From positions 19,301,841 to 19,365,840 of the forward strand of contig NC_092575.1 in assembly GCF_037975245.1 (NCBI RefSeq): a stretch of DNA of 64,000 bases. The letters run 5' to 3'. Positions within the stretch are counted from its first letter, which is position 1; the number at the start of each line of letters is the position of its first letter. The DNA comes from Apostichopus japonicus (lineage: Eukaryota; Echinodermata; Holothuroidea; Aspidochirotida; Stichopodidae). Shown here piece after piece: positions 10,090-21,899 of this stretch. The position numbers and the translations under genes were made by a program. The notes beneath the pieces were generated by a model. It had not been told where the DNA came from and did no database searches. It worked only from the letters and a program-made list of their open reading frames with translations.

Positions 10090-13000
10090 TTCTATAATTT
10101 GTACATTGCTATAAACTTTCGTTTGCAAAATGCTTAACTCCCTATTTTCCCCTAAATCTCCCGATGTTTTCGGCATAAAAACCCCGTTAAATCTCCCTGT
10201 TTTCGTGACAAACAGGTTGACAGGTCTGTTTGAAGATTTGAGAAACTATAGGCCTACTACAGCGTCGGCATTACTTCGTCTTATGACTTGAATGTTTATA
10301 ACGCTGAAAATTCTTTCTAATGCGCCAAATATTGAAATGTATATTTAGTGCTTTAACTCAATCCCTCTTTGCACGCTTTAACCTCACACCCTGCATATGC
10401 AAGGCTCTCTATAGTACATCACGGTTCAACTAAACTTTAACTGCTTCGATAGTTCTTCTGATATGTAAAGAACATATGAACCTAGTTCAAAGACCGAAAA
10501 ACAAAGTTAAAGGTATGCTGTATTAGCCCCAAATATGCTAGATATTCAAATATGGTCACCTTTAGTCAAAATTCTTAAACTGTTTGTATTACAACCTTCA
10601 TGGAAATTTTCCTCACTGGGACATTCAGTCATCTCGCGTGTTCCTTAAAAAAATTTCTGAGAACAATTTGGAGAGTAAAGAGCTCCAGGACTGAAAGGAC
10701 ATTTTGAAAACTTCTAGCAAATAATTATAGCGTGCTATAAATTGGGGCCTATACAGACTACTTTTTAACACTTGAAAACATTGCCTGATGCTCTTAACTA
10801 GACAAGGTTTTCTTTCAATATAATATCTTTGTATAGAGTGTACAAAGCCTTTATGTGTATCGGTACCGAGGTAGAGAAGAAAATACTTGACCACGTGATC
10901 CCATTTTCATTTTACAATATGGAAACTTTATAAAGTCTCTAGAAAGTCATTATAGGTAATACTTTTAACAATGAAACTTATCTAGATATGAGTACCCAAA
11001 TCTCTTGAAATTTTCAACAATTATACTCAAAATATTTGAGCTGACATTAGTAAAATTTTGTCACCTAAGTCAAATTTCGTAAATGCAAATTTGACGGACG
11101 GATACCACATGTGGTGCTTGGTAGGAAAGACAAAATGGACACAATGTACTGTCTACTATTTCATATATTCATGTCTCAGATATAATAAAAATGTGGAATA
11201 AACACTGCGCGTCTCAAGGACGAAGTACGACAAAATAGTAGACCTACAGTAACCCTCAGTAAACAATCATTTTAATATGCGGACCCAAAAGGGCACCGAA
11301 ATCATTGGGGGAGCATGTATATAATTTTTCCTTTATACGTTGACTGAGATTGTAAGCAAAACTATATAACTGAAGTGAACCTTCACTTGATGTAAGGTTA
11401 AGTATACTAAACTTTAAATCCATGGTATATTCAGACTGTTTTGCTTGTTGAACTAAACTATACGTCTCACCAATTCATCATCCTAGCTAGTGACCCTGCA
11501 TTGACGGATGTTGTGGCCTGGCCTAGCTGGGAAAGAGGGTGTATACAGGAAGGAAGGTATCCCCTCCCCTTTGAGAAATATTGATATGATTAAGAGTGCT
11601 GAGCTGCAACTTACTGGTGTTATGTATATTGCAATAGTTGAAGTCATATATGCTCCCAAGTTTTTGCGCTACAAATATCGGCAATTTCTTTTGTTTTCAT
11701 CCGAATTTTTTTTGGTGACACGTGGCTCAAATTATGGGCGGTCGACCCTGCAAAATGTTTTGGCCACCCTGAAACTAAATTTTCGCGACTCATTGTGAAG
11801 ACAATGGCTGCAAAGAATGCAGATCCAGTCTTGTTTAACAAAGAAAGGGGACTGTGGGACTCCCCCTCTCCCCTTTGATACAGAAATGCCTTTATTTTTA
11901 ACAACAAGACATGTTGTCAATTATTAATTGCTGTAATATGGACATATGAAACGAATCAAGAAATTAAAACTCCTCATACCCAATAGAGAGTAAGTTAAGA
12001 AAACTATTTACAAAGACTCCGGCGCCTATTGAGGTTACAATCCAGAGGTTACTGATTCGAATCCCGTTCTAGCCTGTAATGCCTTTGCTCTTTTCCATCG
12101 AATTTAAAATTGCGTAATAAGAGTTCCAAAATTAAATTTTTCGCATATAACATGGGGCCTATAGCATACCAAACGTCATACCCAGTTTTGGGACAAATAT
12201 GCTCATACTTATGTGGCTTCTTTTCTTAGTGACGCACTTGTTTTTCAGTTTGAACAGTGTGAAGATTCTGTTGCTGAGATAAAAGGTTCGAAACAGCCCA
12301 TACGATACCGACACCATTAAGTACAATGAAGCGTGACATGTTATTTTACTTCAGTGCATGAAAGTACCGTATACAGTGCGGCGGTACCCGTGAGAAATTA
12401 TTTTCTAAAATGGTTGATATATGCCTTGCCAATAATTCATTTAATCCCACAAACTGGACTGAGGGCTCTTCTAGCCACTTTTATGATACTATATGTTGAG
12501 GATACTATTTGCAGCTATAGACATATCGTTTTGAGAGTAATAAAAACCAACAAAAAGTAGTGTATAGCCCTATCACACACATAGGCTAATTAATGTAAGA
12601 CACGAGTACTGAATAGTGTATGGGATACAGGTTAACACAACAGGCCGCCTGTTAAAAACAAACAAAAACAAGTGGTACTTTGGCAAAACAACTTACACAC
12701 ATAATCACAAAATATGTGTTAGTTTCTGGTATAAGTGTTCACGGATGTTTAATTCTTAAACGTCTTTTTACGTTAGAAAATAAATTTCAGCATTTAACTT
12801 ACAACACATCATAGTCAAGTCGCATATAATTGCAACTCCTGCTGACTCAGTTGAGAATCTCAATAAACTTGCAGCTGTTTGCATGCATGAGCAAGAAGAA
12901 ACATTTCATAACGTTCGCAATTAACACTGTGATACAATATTACTAGAGTGGGAAAAAGACCCGACTTGATTGTGTTGAAATTTCACAAACGTTACATAAC

Positions 13001-14150
13001 TTGAACAAAGACAAAATTACAAAAATTCCCTGGTCTATGGTGGTCCATGAATACAGCAACAGGACTTGCATCATTCACTGTGACAAAGAAGTTGATCTTG
13101 GAAGTAACTAACGTAACAAATGAAACGCCACCATCTTCGGACGGTAACTCGGTCCATAAAAGCTACAAATGGACGCTGAGACTCACTGTGCTGACTTCAA
13201 CTCCTCTGATGACATGGTTACTACGTACGATCACCGTGGAGGACATTGTTCCCCTGGCAACGGTTCTGAAGACGGGTTCTACATTTCCTGGTTAGTAAAG
13301 CAGAAAAAGACAGATTTAATGACAACTCCCCGAAACGACTCGTTTGCAACCCTCCCCCCCCCCCCTCCCGAAAAAACAACAACAGCAGAGGCACAAAACC
13401 AGAGAACTAATATGAAAGGAATCAAAAACTGAACCATCACTATTTGTCTATATGATATAGATAACTGTGATGAAAAGGGGGGAAAAAACAAGAAAATAAC
13501 AAGTTTTCAGAGGCCTAGTGGCATTATGACATCTATATATATAAGCAATGACCCGCCCTAAAGAGTACATGGGCCCGTTTTGTTGTATAAAGTTTATTAT
13601 CAATGCTATATTGCCGCCCTATATGCTCCGTTTCAGCGGATGCATTGTGGGTAAAGGTATAGGTTGCATTTTCGGTACTTGTCACCAGGGTCCCTTCGGC
13701 TCTGGGTCCCGATGCGGCCGCACGGACCTAATTACTCAACTGCCTAGTAGGCCCATCTGCGATACGTGGAACAAACAACACGGAAACTCATGGTTTACCG
13801 TATGTATACTACGGGGGCGGGGGGGGGGGGTTATATGTGTAGCCTATGCCATTTGTGATTGGATACTTCAGCATAATAGTTAGACAATGCACATGTTTAT
13901 CTTTTCTTTCCCACATAATGTATATAGACCTATATGCATTTTTGTCACGGGAGGTGCATCATAATTGTTTGCAGCAAGTGGACGGGGTATAACGTTCTAC
14001 AGTGCAACCCCCCAAAACGAGTTCAAGCCCAACCCTGTTCTATACCACGTACTCACCAAATGATGTCTGTAGACGAATTACTAATCTTTCAAACTGTCAA
14101 GTGCCTCAAAGAGATCATGTGTTTTGATTAAGGATCGAGCCAGTCACAAA
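10090..14150. other. Non-coding interval of duplication copy B
   Basis: Counterpart of the non-coding interval of copy A. No recognisable gene; same tRNA-like box at 12016-12074 and a C-run at about 13357-13366. Short open frames are conserved between copies only as far as the DNA is. Confidence 0.6.
12016..12074 (+). repeat. tRNA-like (SINE-type) pol III box, copy B
   Basis: Duplicate of the box at 3783-3840 with B-box-like GATTCGAATCC; same reservations. Confidence 0.4.
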
Positions 14151-14240
14151 GTAGGGATTTAAAGTTTGATCAGTGGCAGACCATTTTGGTCTAAAGCAAA
14201 TTTTGGGAGAGTACAATATGGCCTTCAATTTCACAAATGA

Positions 14241-16229
14241 TCACCAAAATGACTGTACCTGTATGCAATATATCGTCATATGGCCAGAGTCGGTGCTGGT
14301 AATTAATCGGTCATCGTCGCGATGCATCTCGACTATGGTTATGAATTTACTACGGTCATCGACAATCAGTGGCTGCCCGAGTGCCGTCCCGACGGTTTTT
14401 GTGAAAAGTGAATAACACTGGATGAAACATGACGTCTGTTTTCCCCCCTCTTGTTTAGACCAAAGTACATAGGCGATACCTTTACAACAAGCCACTCCAA
14501 TCGGCTTGAAACCATACCGGGGAGGGATAAATCGTGAGATTATGTTCCCACTTGCGTCGACTAAAACAGCCATCTCTTCCCCGTCACTTACTACCAGGCA
14601 GTCTCCATGAAACGCTATTGACGTTGGAGGACGGCCGTCCTCTTTCAGAGTTATCGATGATGCATACTCCATCTCATAGGTCAGCAGAGATATGATCCTA
14701 TTCTTGTCGTTGCCAAATGCAATTCGTTTTTTCTTCCTATTGATCGCAGCACAGGATATTTTGGCTCCCGGTACGAGATGCTTCCGAACGCCAAAATTTA
14801 GAACATCATCTGTACGCTGAGCTATTTTCATTCGAAATACGGAGGATTCCCAACAAACCGCGGCTATTCCGTCATCTAACGCGGAAGCAAATGCCGGCGT
14901 TATTTCTGGATTCTGTCCGTTATCTTGCAACTTTCTCATATGGACGGGGTTTCCGTTAAGGTTGACCAAATCAATAGCCGCCTTCGTGGCTCCTTTACAG
15001 GAGGTGAACATGACATTTTGGTCACAAGCCGATGTCATTGCAGTCACGGTGTATTCTACTTCTGTTTGAAATCTCTGAAGACTCACTGCTGATATTTTAC
15101 TCAGTCTTCTAATGGGATCGATTTTACCGAGTCCGCGGAGTGGTCCATTATCCGACGGTTTGTACTCAAATGTTAACTCCTGCAGGCGCTCTCTATGAAT
15201 CTGGATCGTTTCATTGAGTCCATCCCGTTTTTTCACTAGATCGAGGTTTTGATGCATTCTGGTGTACCCACCTGGATCGCTGGTATCTCGATTAAATTGT
15301 CTCAAATATTCCGCGGCTTCTGTATGTGCCTTTTTTAGCTCATATGCAATCGTTTCAGTTCGTTGGACAATGTAATTTTTTCGTCGAGAACAACGAGTGA
15401 GCAGTTTATGTTGATTGGCTTGTATTAATTTAGTTTGGTCCAGAACATGTTGATCAATGTCCCGCCTCATCTGTTCGGCTTGCGTGAGCATTTCTTGGAC
15501 ACAACTGCTAGCATTTTCTTGTATTTCTTTATCGGCCTGTTCTATCAACGAGACGAGAATGGCTCTCTTTTGCAGAACGTGATCGTGAAGCTTTGTGGTT
15601 TCTCGGAGAAGTTCGTCGAAAGTCATTGGCGGTTTAGGTGACGTTGATGATAATGGATGTGTCAGTTCGACGTGATGACCCACATGAGATGCCTGAATAC
15701 ATAGGTCACAGACTCGTGTACCCAAGCAAGTCCTACAAAAGCCGTTTGCGACCTCCTCTATGTGTTCTCGGCAGTAAATTGTCGGTTCAGCTGTAGGACT
15801 ATTCTGGATGTTCCGTTTATGTGACTCTATCTTGTGGTTTTGTAAAACCGCCATTTTGGAATGTTGCTCGACGCAGTTTTGACAGATGTCCATTCGGCAA
15901 TCCACGCAATGAGCTGTTGTTTGACAGTGTGACTTGCAGGATTCGCATCGTAGCTCTAACGTTGAAGAACTCATCTTGCGATGTCGAAGCAACCGTGTAG
16001 CTGGGATTGGTTTGAGATACGGAGTTTCTTCGTCGCCGGAATCCTTCTGATAGTGACATATTCGACATTCGTGTTCTGGAAATTGCTTGGTGAAATCGTC
16101 GTCGCAGCTTCCGCAGAGGACGTGCTTACACCTCAACTGATGTGTCTTTTGTTTACTTTGGAAACAAAATTCACACGTCCTTGATACGGTATTGAGTTCC
16201 TCACTCATTTTGTCAGGACCATGAGTCAA
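14241..16229 (-). CDS. TRIM-family E3 ubiquitin ligase-like protein, copy B (complete RING)
   Basis: Intronless 662-aa paralogue of the gene at 6006-7982, with about 17 substitutions over 658 residues. The RING has all eight zinc ligands: C19, C22, C34, H36, C39, C42, C55, C58. B-box 1 (about 95-137), B-box 2 (153-186), the coiled coil (about 205-330) and the propeller-like C-terminal part follow as in copy A. The stop codon of copy A is CAG here, adding QSFW before TGA. Six substitutions fall in the first 28 residues, whereas the C-terminal 330 residues have about three. The likely role is RING-dependent ubiquitin ligation in the cytosol with target choice by the C-terminal region; the substrate is unknown. 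Of the two copies this is the better candidate for an active enzyme. Confidence 0.94.
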   Translation of the reverse strand: MTHGPDKMSEELNTVSRTCEFCFQSKQKTHQLRCKHVLCGSCDDDFTKQFPEHECRICHYQKDSGDEETPYLKPIPATRLLRHRKMSSSTLELRCESCKSHCQTTAHCVDCRMDICQNCVEQHSKMAVLQNHKIESHKRNIQNSPTAEPTIYCREHIEEVANGFCRTCLGTRVCDLCIQASHVGHHVELTHPLSSTSPKPPMTFDELLRETTKLHDHVLQKRAILVSLIEQADKEIQENASSCVQEMLTQAEQMRRDIDQHVLDQTKLIQANQHKLLTRCSRRKNYIVQRTETIAYELKKAHTEAAEYLRQFNRDTSDPGGYTRMHQNLDLVKKRDGLNETIQIHRERLQELTFEYKPSDNGPLRGLGKIDPIRRLSKISAVSLQRFQTEVEYTVTAMTSACDQNVMFTSCKGATKAAIDLVNLNGNPVHMRKLQDNGQNPEITPAFASALDDGIAAVCWESSVFRMKIAQRTDDVLNFGVRKHLVPGAKISCAAINRKKKRIAFGNDKNRIISLLTYEMEYASSITLKEDGRPPTSIAFHGDCLVVSDGEEMAVLVDASGNIISRFIPPRYGFKPIGVACCKGIAYVLWSKQEGGKQTSCFIQCYSLFTKTVGTALGQPLIVDDRSKFITIVEMHRDDDRLITSTDSGHMTIYCIQVQSFW

Positions 16230-17073
16230 GTTTTAGTTGAAATCGACAGCTATTTCAAACCGCTGAAGGAATATATGTTTAATGAAACTCCCAGGCTGTT
16301 TGAAGTAGCCTATGCCTAATTTAATTACCGTACTACGAAAACTATACTATAAATGTGATGATCTCGCGGATTTAGTCTGTGTAATCTCCTCAAAATGTCC
16401 CGGTTTAATCACCCATAATAAAACATAATCACCTCAACTTGTCCGTGTAATCAAGTTCGTCCCATGTAATCACTAAATCCTTTCATGAGAACTGTTCACG
16501 TATTTCAACAGGTGTTATCACCACAGAGTTGTATGCACATCAACATCTTCACGTGAAACACAACAGCAGTATGATTCAATTTGTAATGTTGCCAAATATA
16601 CATTAACGTATTCCAGGCATAATAGATTTAATAGACACCTTAGTCATGAAATTCGTTTGTCGCAAAGATTTGAAAGCTTCCTTGAATGAAAATATGATCA
16701 CGTTTTCGTAGATTTGGAAACCACTGTCTTTTCTGCACTTTTCAATGAGAGAACAAGTGTATACCGCAATGAACTAAGTTCCTGGTTTGAAGGAAATTGC
16801 TTTTACATTAGTCTCAAACTACGTTATTTGGTGAGGAAAAACACACTGCATATAACAGTAATTGCAATAACAAATAGTATCTGAATAAATTTGATACCAT
16901 AAATTTCCGTCTTCAAGCAATGAAAACAGTATACTCGCGACGCCGAAACTTTTCCTGATGAAAATGCAAAGTTGCATACGCAGTCCGTATAGTTCCCTGA
17001 AAGGCTAATGTGTGTGTGTGTATGTATAGTCTATGGATTAGTTTTAAAGATTGAAGTCATACGTTGCAACGTT

Positions 17074-17510
17074 ATACATATGATTTACTTCAATGCGCAC
17101 AATATGACCGTGAATTGAAGTGTAACAGAGTTAAAGAGTGGGTGTGTGGTTGGATTGGGTAACAATTTCAATGATATAAATCAAACTTCTGTAAAAAAAA
17201 ATGCCAGATTTACCGATACAATTTGCACATAAATACATTGGTGGATCACTATGAACGTGAATTTTAGGAAAGCAATCAATCATTATCTCGTCAACTTCCG
17301 GTCGAATGGAAATTCCAGGACAAGAGTCGTTTCCATCTTATTCAAATTGAAAGTTTACTACAACTGCATCATCACGGAAAAGAAACCAAAACATCTAAAA
17401 AAAAGGGGTTATTATCTTTATTACCTAAATTATTGGGTCACTCTTTGTTGTTGCAGGTTACCTTGGATGTATCAGTTAACTTTATTAGTCTGCGCTTTTA
17501 ATCAGTTTAA
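17074..17510. other. 437-bp segment present only in duplication copy B
   Basis: In copy A the flanking words gcaacgtt and aagtccacatctg are nearly adjacent (8812-8830). Here they are separated by about 437 bp. The segment has no clear terminal inverted repeats, and its longest ORF (from 17251) has no recognisable motif. It is either an insertion in B or a deletion in A. Confidence 0.7.
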
Positions 17511-17784
17511 CCAAGTCCACATCTGTCAATAAAATACATCATTTCTTTCAGCCTCAGGAGGGCAAAAGAAATTTACCAACGTTTCGTTTAGCCTACGTAA
17601 AGAAGTAGCAGCAGCGTCAGTATAAAACCATTGCAAAACCCTCAGTACCATCAGTCCATCTCTGTAGTACACGGTAATCTTGAAATCGACACCAGGCCAC
17701 TTTCCTTCAGGGGGCAAAGTGGGGGGGGGGGGGGGGCGCATGCGCGCACAGAGCCTAAGAAAAAAGCCGTTCCTTACAGCATAG

Positions 17785-18870
17785 CGCGTTCAAAGTGACG
17801 GGTTCAATATCATCAAGAAAATATATGGGAACCGCATGTTAATGCGCTAGTGTGGTTGTGTTAAAGAAAATACATCTATACAACTAATAATAGGCCTTGA
17901 AGATATGTATCATAAAACCATCATCTGTTCCAATTTTGCCTCTGTTTCTCTTTCTAAATCATCTGCTGACCTCTTGTATTGTCCATGCTAATGTTGAAGA
18001 GGTGCAGACACACATACACAGAAAAAGAGACCCTAACGAATAATTGCTGGCTATGTTCCCTTTACTACGGGCTCTGGTAATCCTTGGCCACCAAGCCAAC
18101 AAAGTATAGTCAATACATACATTGCTGGCGACAGCTTAGGTTCTATTACTGTTTTTATCGTGAAACCGATATACCGTTGTAAACAGTATCGGTTTCGCCG
18201 CTGGGCAGTCCAAATGTGTTAAAACACTCAAAATAGTAACCTAACATGGTAAAAGATATTTAAGCAACATCTAAAAAACAAAAGCATAATTTGCCTAACA
18301 CATACATAAATGAATCGATTATTTCACTTTATACTCATCAACATCAGAGCCAGATGCTACGATTAATTTTAAATGGAATGCGTGGAGGGGCTATACTGTA
18401 AATTGAACTGTAAAAATATACCTTATTGTAGGCAATATAGCTTGCCCTTTAAGTTCCGGGTATATCCCGAAAGGTTTTTACTGCTTTAATAGAAAAATAA
18501 ATCCAATAAAGGAGTTGTTATGCCATAACAACTCCCTGATCCAATCATATGATCGGCAGGAAACATTGTAGACACGCAACAGGCTGAGGAGGTGGTGCCG
18601 TTTTGAATGGAAGAAATAGACCGTCAAAGCTGCATGGCGCTAGAGACCTTTGAAGGTAGCATATGGTTAGTTGGATGATCCAAGGCGGGGGGGGGGGGGG
18701 GAGCGGGGGGTGTAAAACCTCTTCTATAATTTATTTGGCAAATTGGTAAGATGCAAATATAACTTGCTCGAAACAAGTTAGATACATTGCAGAAAGTTAA
18801 TACACTTTGCAGCCTGAGTTTATTCTTGATCACTTTTAACCCGATGTTTTCTTATATGAAAAGCCATTTC
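17785..18870. other. Intergenic, no gene recognised
   Basis: Nothing coding is supported. A 15-base poly-G run lies at 18687-18701. Confidence 0.5.
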
Positions 18871-18949
18871 GGTTAGTGCATTTGGTAACTACTGTTAGGT
18901 CTACTCCTGGGCCCTCTTTTCTGAGAAAACCCATAGATCTACCAATGTG

Positions 18950-19100
18950 TCATACCGTACCATATAGTCGGCCATCTGAGAAGGCGGTCCACCGGCCAAA
19001 TTCGGCCCGCAAAAGGTTTCAATCCGGCCTGCGAAAAATGCAAAATTTGGAATTTGTATTAAAGTCACGCGTTTTTACTGCTAAAAATGCCTTCAGTACC
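18950..19100 (+). repeat. Likely interspersed repeat fragment
   Basis: The stretch containing ggccaaattcggcccgc and aatccggcctgcg resembles the GGCC-rich borders seen in old hAT-type transposon copies. The open frame across it has no domain. This is pattern resemblance only. Confidence 0.3.
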
Positions 19101-19218
19101 TGTTTATGTAAACAAACTGAATTAGATAGACCTATCGATAATCGAGTTTATTTTCAAATTTCCACTTGATAAAAGTAATGCAAAGAATGCGGCGTACGGA
19201 GAGCCAAACGTTCCATAA

Positions 19219-19411
19219 ATGTCGAAAAAGAAAGTGAAATGTCCAAGTTAATATATATATGTCCAATTCGATATTAACATGTTACAATTCCATATGAACA
19301 TGTCGAAACAAAATACCAATATGTCATTACTATCAACATGTCAAATTCAACATCAGCATGTCGAAAACTGGTAACAGCATGCCACTACTATACATTGGTC
19401 ATGTCAACATT
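19219..19411 (+). repeat. Degenerate minisatellite with ~20-bp period (ATGTC)
   Basis: The word ATGTC (or a one-base variant) starts at 19219, 19239, 19259, 19279, 19300, 19321, 19338, 19358, 19379 and 19401. That is ten units spaced 17-22 bp, mostly exactly 20 or 21. The spacer is AT-rich and diverged. Confidence 0.75.
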
Positions 19412-19439
19412 GCTTGCTAGATACAATATTGACGTCATG

Positions 19440-19650
19440 CTATGCGGCGGAACGGAAAAATTATTGGGGGGCTAATGTGTGGAGACTATCTAAGCGGAGC
19501 GCCACCATCGGTTGGCGCGGAGCGTACAAGAAAATTTTGGTTTTTATCAAACCCCCAGATGGCCGAAAACGGCACTTCCCGAGTGTTTTATGCTGCGAAT
19601 ACCTAGCCCTAAAATATGGGTCTCAAGCCTGCAATTTCTCAGATTGCACG
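19440..19650. mobile_element. Diverged copy related to the CAGTGGCGGA MITE family
   Basis: It shares ctatctaagcggagcgcc and ggttggcgcggagcgtaca with the MITE at 19755, but the rest diverges and no intact ends are seen. Confidence 0.5.
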
Positions 19651-19754
19651 TAAAAGTCTGTAAAAACATTGTTATTTGTATATTCGATGGTGTTTTAAGA
19701 GAGTAGCTATTACTCGTAGTGTACTCGCAAAGACGTTTTTGAGTGTAGTAAGGG

Positions 19755-20154
19755 CAGTGGCGGAGGCTAGGGGTATTGGTCAGGGGGGGGCAAGAATGGT
19801 CTGTAGGGGCGCTTTCGACACTATCTAAGCGGAGCGCCACCACAGGTTGGCGCGGAGCGTACAGAAATTTTTTGAGTAAAGATGCTCCCTAGATTGCAGG
19901 AAATGACCCTTTCCGGGCCTTGCTAATTTGCAGATAAACGGAGAATATGTAGGTGTCGTCGCCAAGTTTGTCGAAAAATTACACCAACCGAATATGACAA
20001 ATGTCAATAGGTATATGAGAGCGCAATAAAATAGTCAATAATCGCGAATAAGTAAAAAGTAGTGAAAAGCTGAAAAGGGCGCCAGCAGTCCATTTGAGTC
20101 CGTCAGGAGGGGGGCATCTGCCCCCTGACTGTATATATGGACGCTCCGCCACTA
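19755..20154. mobile_element. hAT-like MITE, 400 bp, with perfect 8-bp target site duplication
   Basis: The left end is CAGTGGCGGAG and the right end is CTCCGCCACTA, imperfect terminal inverted repeats. The 8 bases on each side are identical: AGTAAGGG at 19747-19754 and at 20155-20162. An 8-bp duplication and CAG-type ends are hallmarks of hAT transposons. There is no transposase ORF, so it must have been moved in trans. Confidence 0.85.
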
Positions 20155-20239
20155 AGTAAGGGGATGTTGGAGAACTGGCTGAAATGAGGCAAGTCATTGG
20201 CCTAAGACGAAGTTGTGTTACGCTTACCGGTACTCACAC

Positions 20240-20516
20240 TCACTGCTTCCACTTTTCACGGGGCGTGAAGACGCGGTTGGGGTGACAATGTGGTCTATAG
20301 CCAGGGGACGGGCCGAGGGTCCCCCAGCAATTACTCAAATTATTACACCTATATAGTATACGTGTGCATCGGACAGATCGACAAGTATGCATTGAAAAAT
20401 TGGCAGATGCACGTTTTGGAGCCTTGGTAAATATTGGGGGGGGGGGGCTTATCATGCATTTGCCCCCTCAACTTTTTCATTGGGGGGGCTGAGCCCCCCC
20501 GGTTCCGCCGCCACTG
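20240..20516. mobile_element. Second hAT-like non-autonomous element (right end)
   Basis: The segment ends with gagcccccccggttccgccgccactg, a CAGTGGCGG-type right end in reverse complement, after a poly-G run at 20436-20447. The left end is not clear. Confidence 0.45.
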
Positions 20517-20605
20517 CCCACCCCTGCAGTGCCACCACTAGCGAGGTGAAATGAAGAGGAAAAGAGGATGATTGACCTATTCTAAACGGGGGGGGGGGGG
20601 GGGAG

Positions 20606-20889
20606 TAGTAGCGGAGCTAGGGGTACTGGTCAAGGGGGGCGAGGATGGTCTGTAGGGGCGCTTTCGACACTATCTAAGCGGAGCGCCACCACAGGTTGGC
20701 ACGGAGCGTACAGAAATTTTTTGAGTAAAGATACTTTCTAGATCGCCGGAAATGACCCTTTCCTGGCCTTGCTAATTTGCAGATAAACGAAGAATAAATA
20801 GGTGTCGTCACCAACATAATGTGACAAATGTCAATGGGTAGGTGAGAGCGCAATAAAAAAGTCAATAATCGCGAATAAGTAAAAAGTGG
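20606..20889. mobile_element. Truncated copy of the 19755 MITE
   Basis: From a degenerate left end (TAGTAGCGGAGCTAGG) it follows the 19755 element closely through gtaaaaagtgg, then stops before the right terminal repeat. A 16-base poly-G run (20588-20603) precedes it. Confidence 0.75.
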
Positions 20890-21050
20890 TAACCAGAAGA
20901 CTACGTCCTCCCACTCGTTCGTATGATCATATGAGTTCCACTACGGTGCTACTATGATGATTTACGTCAATTATGGCAACTGCGTACGAAAGATGCCCTC
21001 CCATAAAACCCATCCAAATGTATACAATGTGCAAATTGCATTGTGTCTGT

Positions 21051-21300
21051 ACACAGTGTATAGATGCAGAGTACTGTTTGATACAGTAAACACAGTAGGT
21101 AATAACGAACCAATATTAATTACATACCAAAATAAAAATTGGACCAGTGGCTGTTTAAGGCATAGCGTGGGGTTTATTCTGCATTGTACAGGTGCAGAGT
21201 ACTGTGTGATACAGTACACATAGTAGGTAAAATTGAACCAACATTACATACTACATACAAAATTGGACCAGTGGCTGTTTAAGGCCTAGTCTGGGCTATA
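21051..21300 (+). repeat. Two-unit tandem repeat, ~125-bp period
   Basis: The words gcagagtactg and ttggaccagtggctgtttaag each occur twice about 124-128 bp apart, showing a duplicated unit with minor divergence. No coding content. Confidence 0.75.
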
Positions 21301-21899
21301 TTCTGGTGGGCCTCTAACATGGGGTTATGGCAAAATCTCAATTAACCAATGTATACAGGACAGAATTTGGAAAATGTAGTAGGTGAATGGCTACCTTTAT
21401 TTTCACTAATTTCTTATCCCAGGGAGAGAAATTGTTTTGCTGCTCATGAATAATTCATTGGTGTAACTTACAAAAAATGCAACATCCATTACTCATTAGG
21501 CTAATCCTGTAATGCATCATTATGTTTGGGGAGTACAGCTGCTGCCAGAATTAGTTTACTTGTGACACTGATTTCATACGCTATTACCCTTCAATTTAAG
21601 TCTTTAGTAGTATTTTTACTACGATTTGAATCTACACGGTAGGCCTAGGCAGTTTCTGTTACTCTCGGCATCCCATACTTTTCGCTGATCACTTTCCGCA
21701 CACAAATATCAGGTGCAGAAATAACTTTTATTTTTCACCTGTAAACATGTACATTGTATGTTCGTCTGCAATTTTAGGAAACCAAATCCGAGATGATGAA
21801 AATAATCTGGGAAAGTATTAGAGAAAGTCCCTTCCCAACTTTAAATGTCCCATGACTTCTTCAGTGCCACCTCAATTTTATTAGGCCTAACATAACAGG

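Larger units (their letters stand above)
9881..17784. repeat. Tandem segmental duplication, copy B
   Basis: Collinear with 1628-9090 and highly similar throughout. The main structural difference is about 437 extra bases at 17074-17510, between gcaacgtt and caagtccacatctg, which are adjacent in copy A. The LINE sequence to the left (9408-9880) probably belongs to the duplicated unit too, but its copy-A partner would lie to the left of the copia element and is outside the window. Confidence 0.92.

Noticed and set aside
17251-17532. 93-aa ORF in the copy-B-specific segment
   Set aside because: No motif, low-complexity hydrophobic end, absent from copy A.
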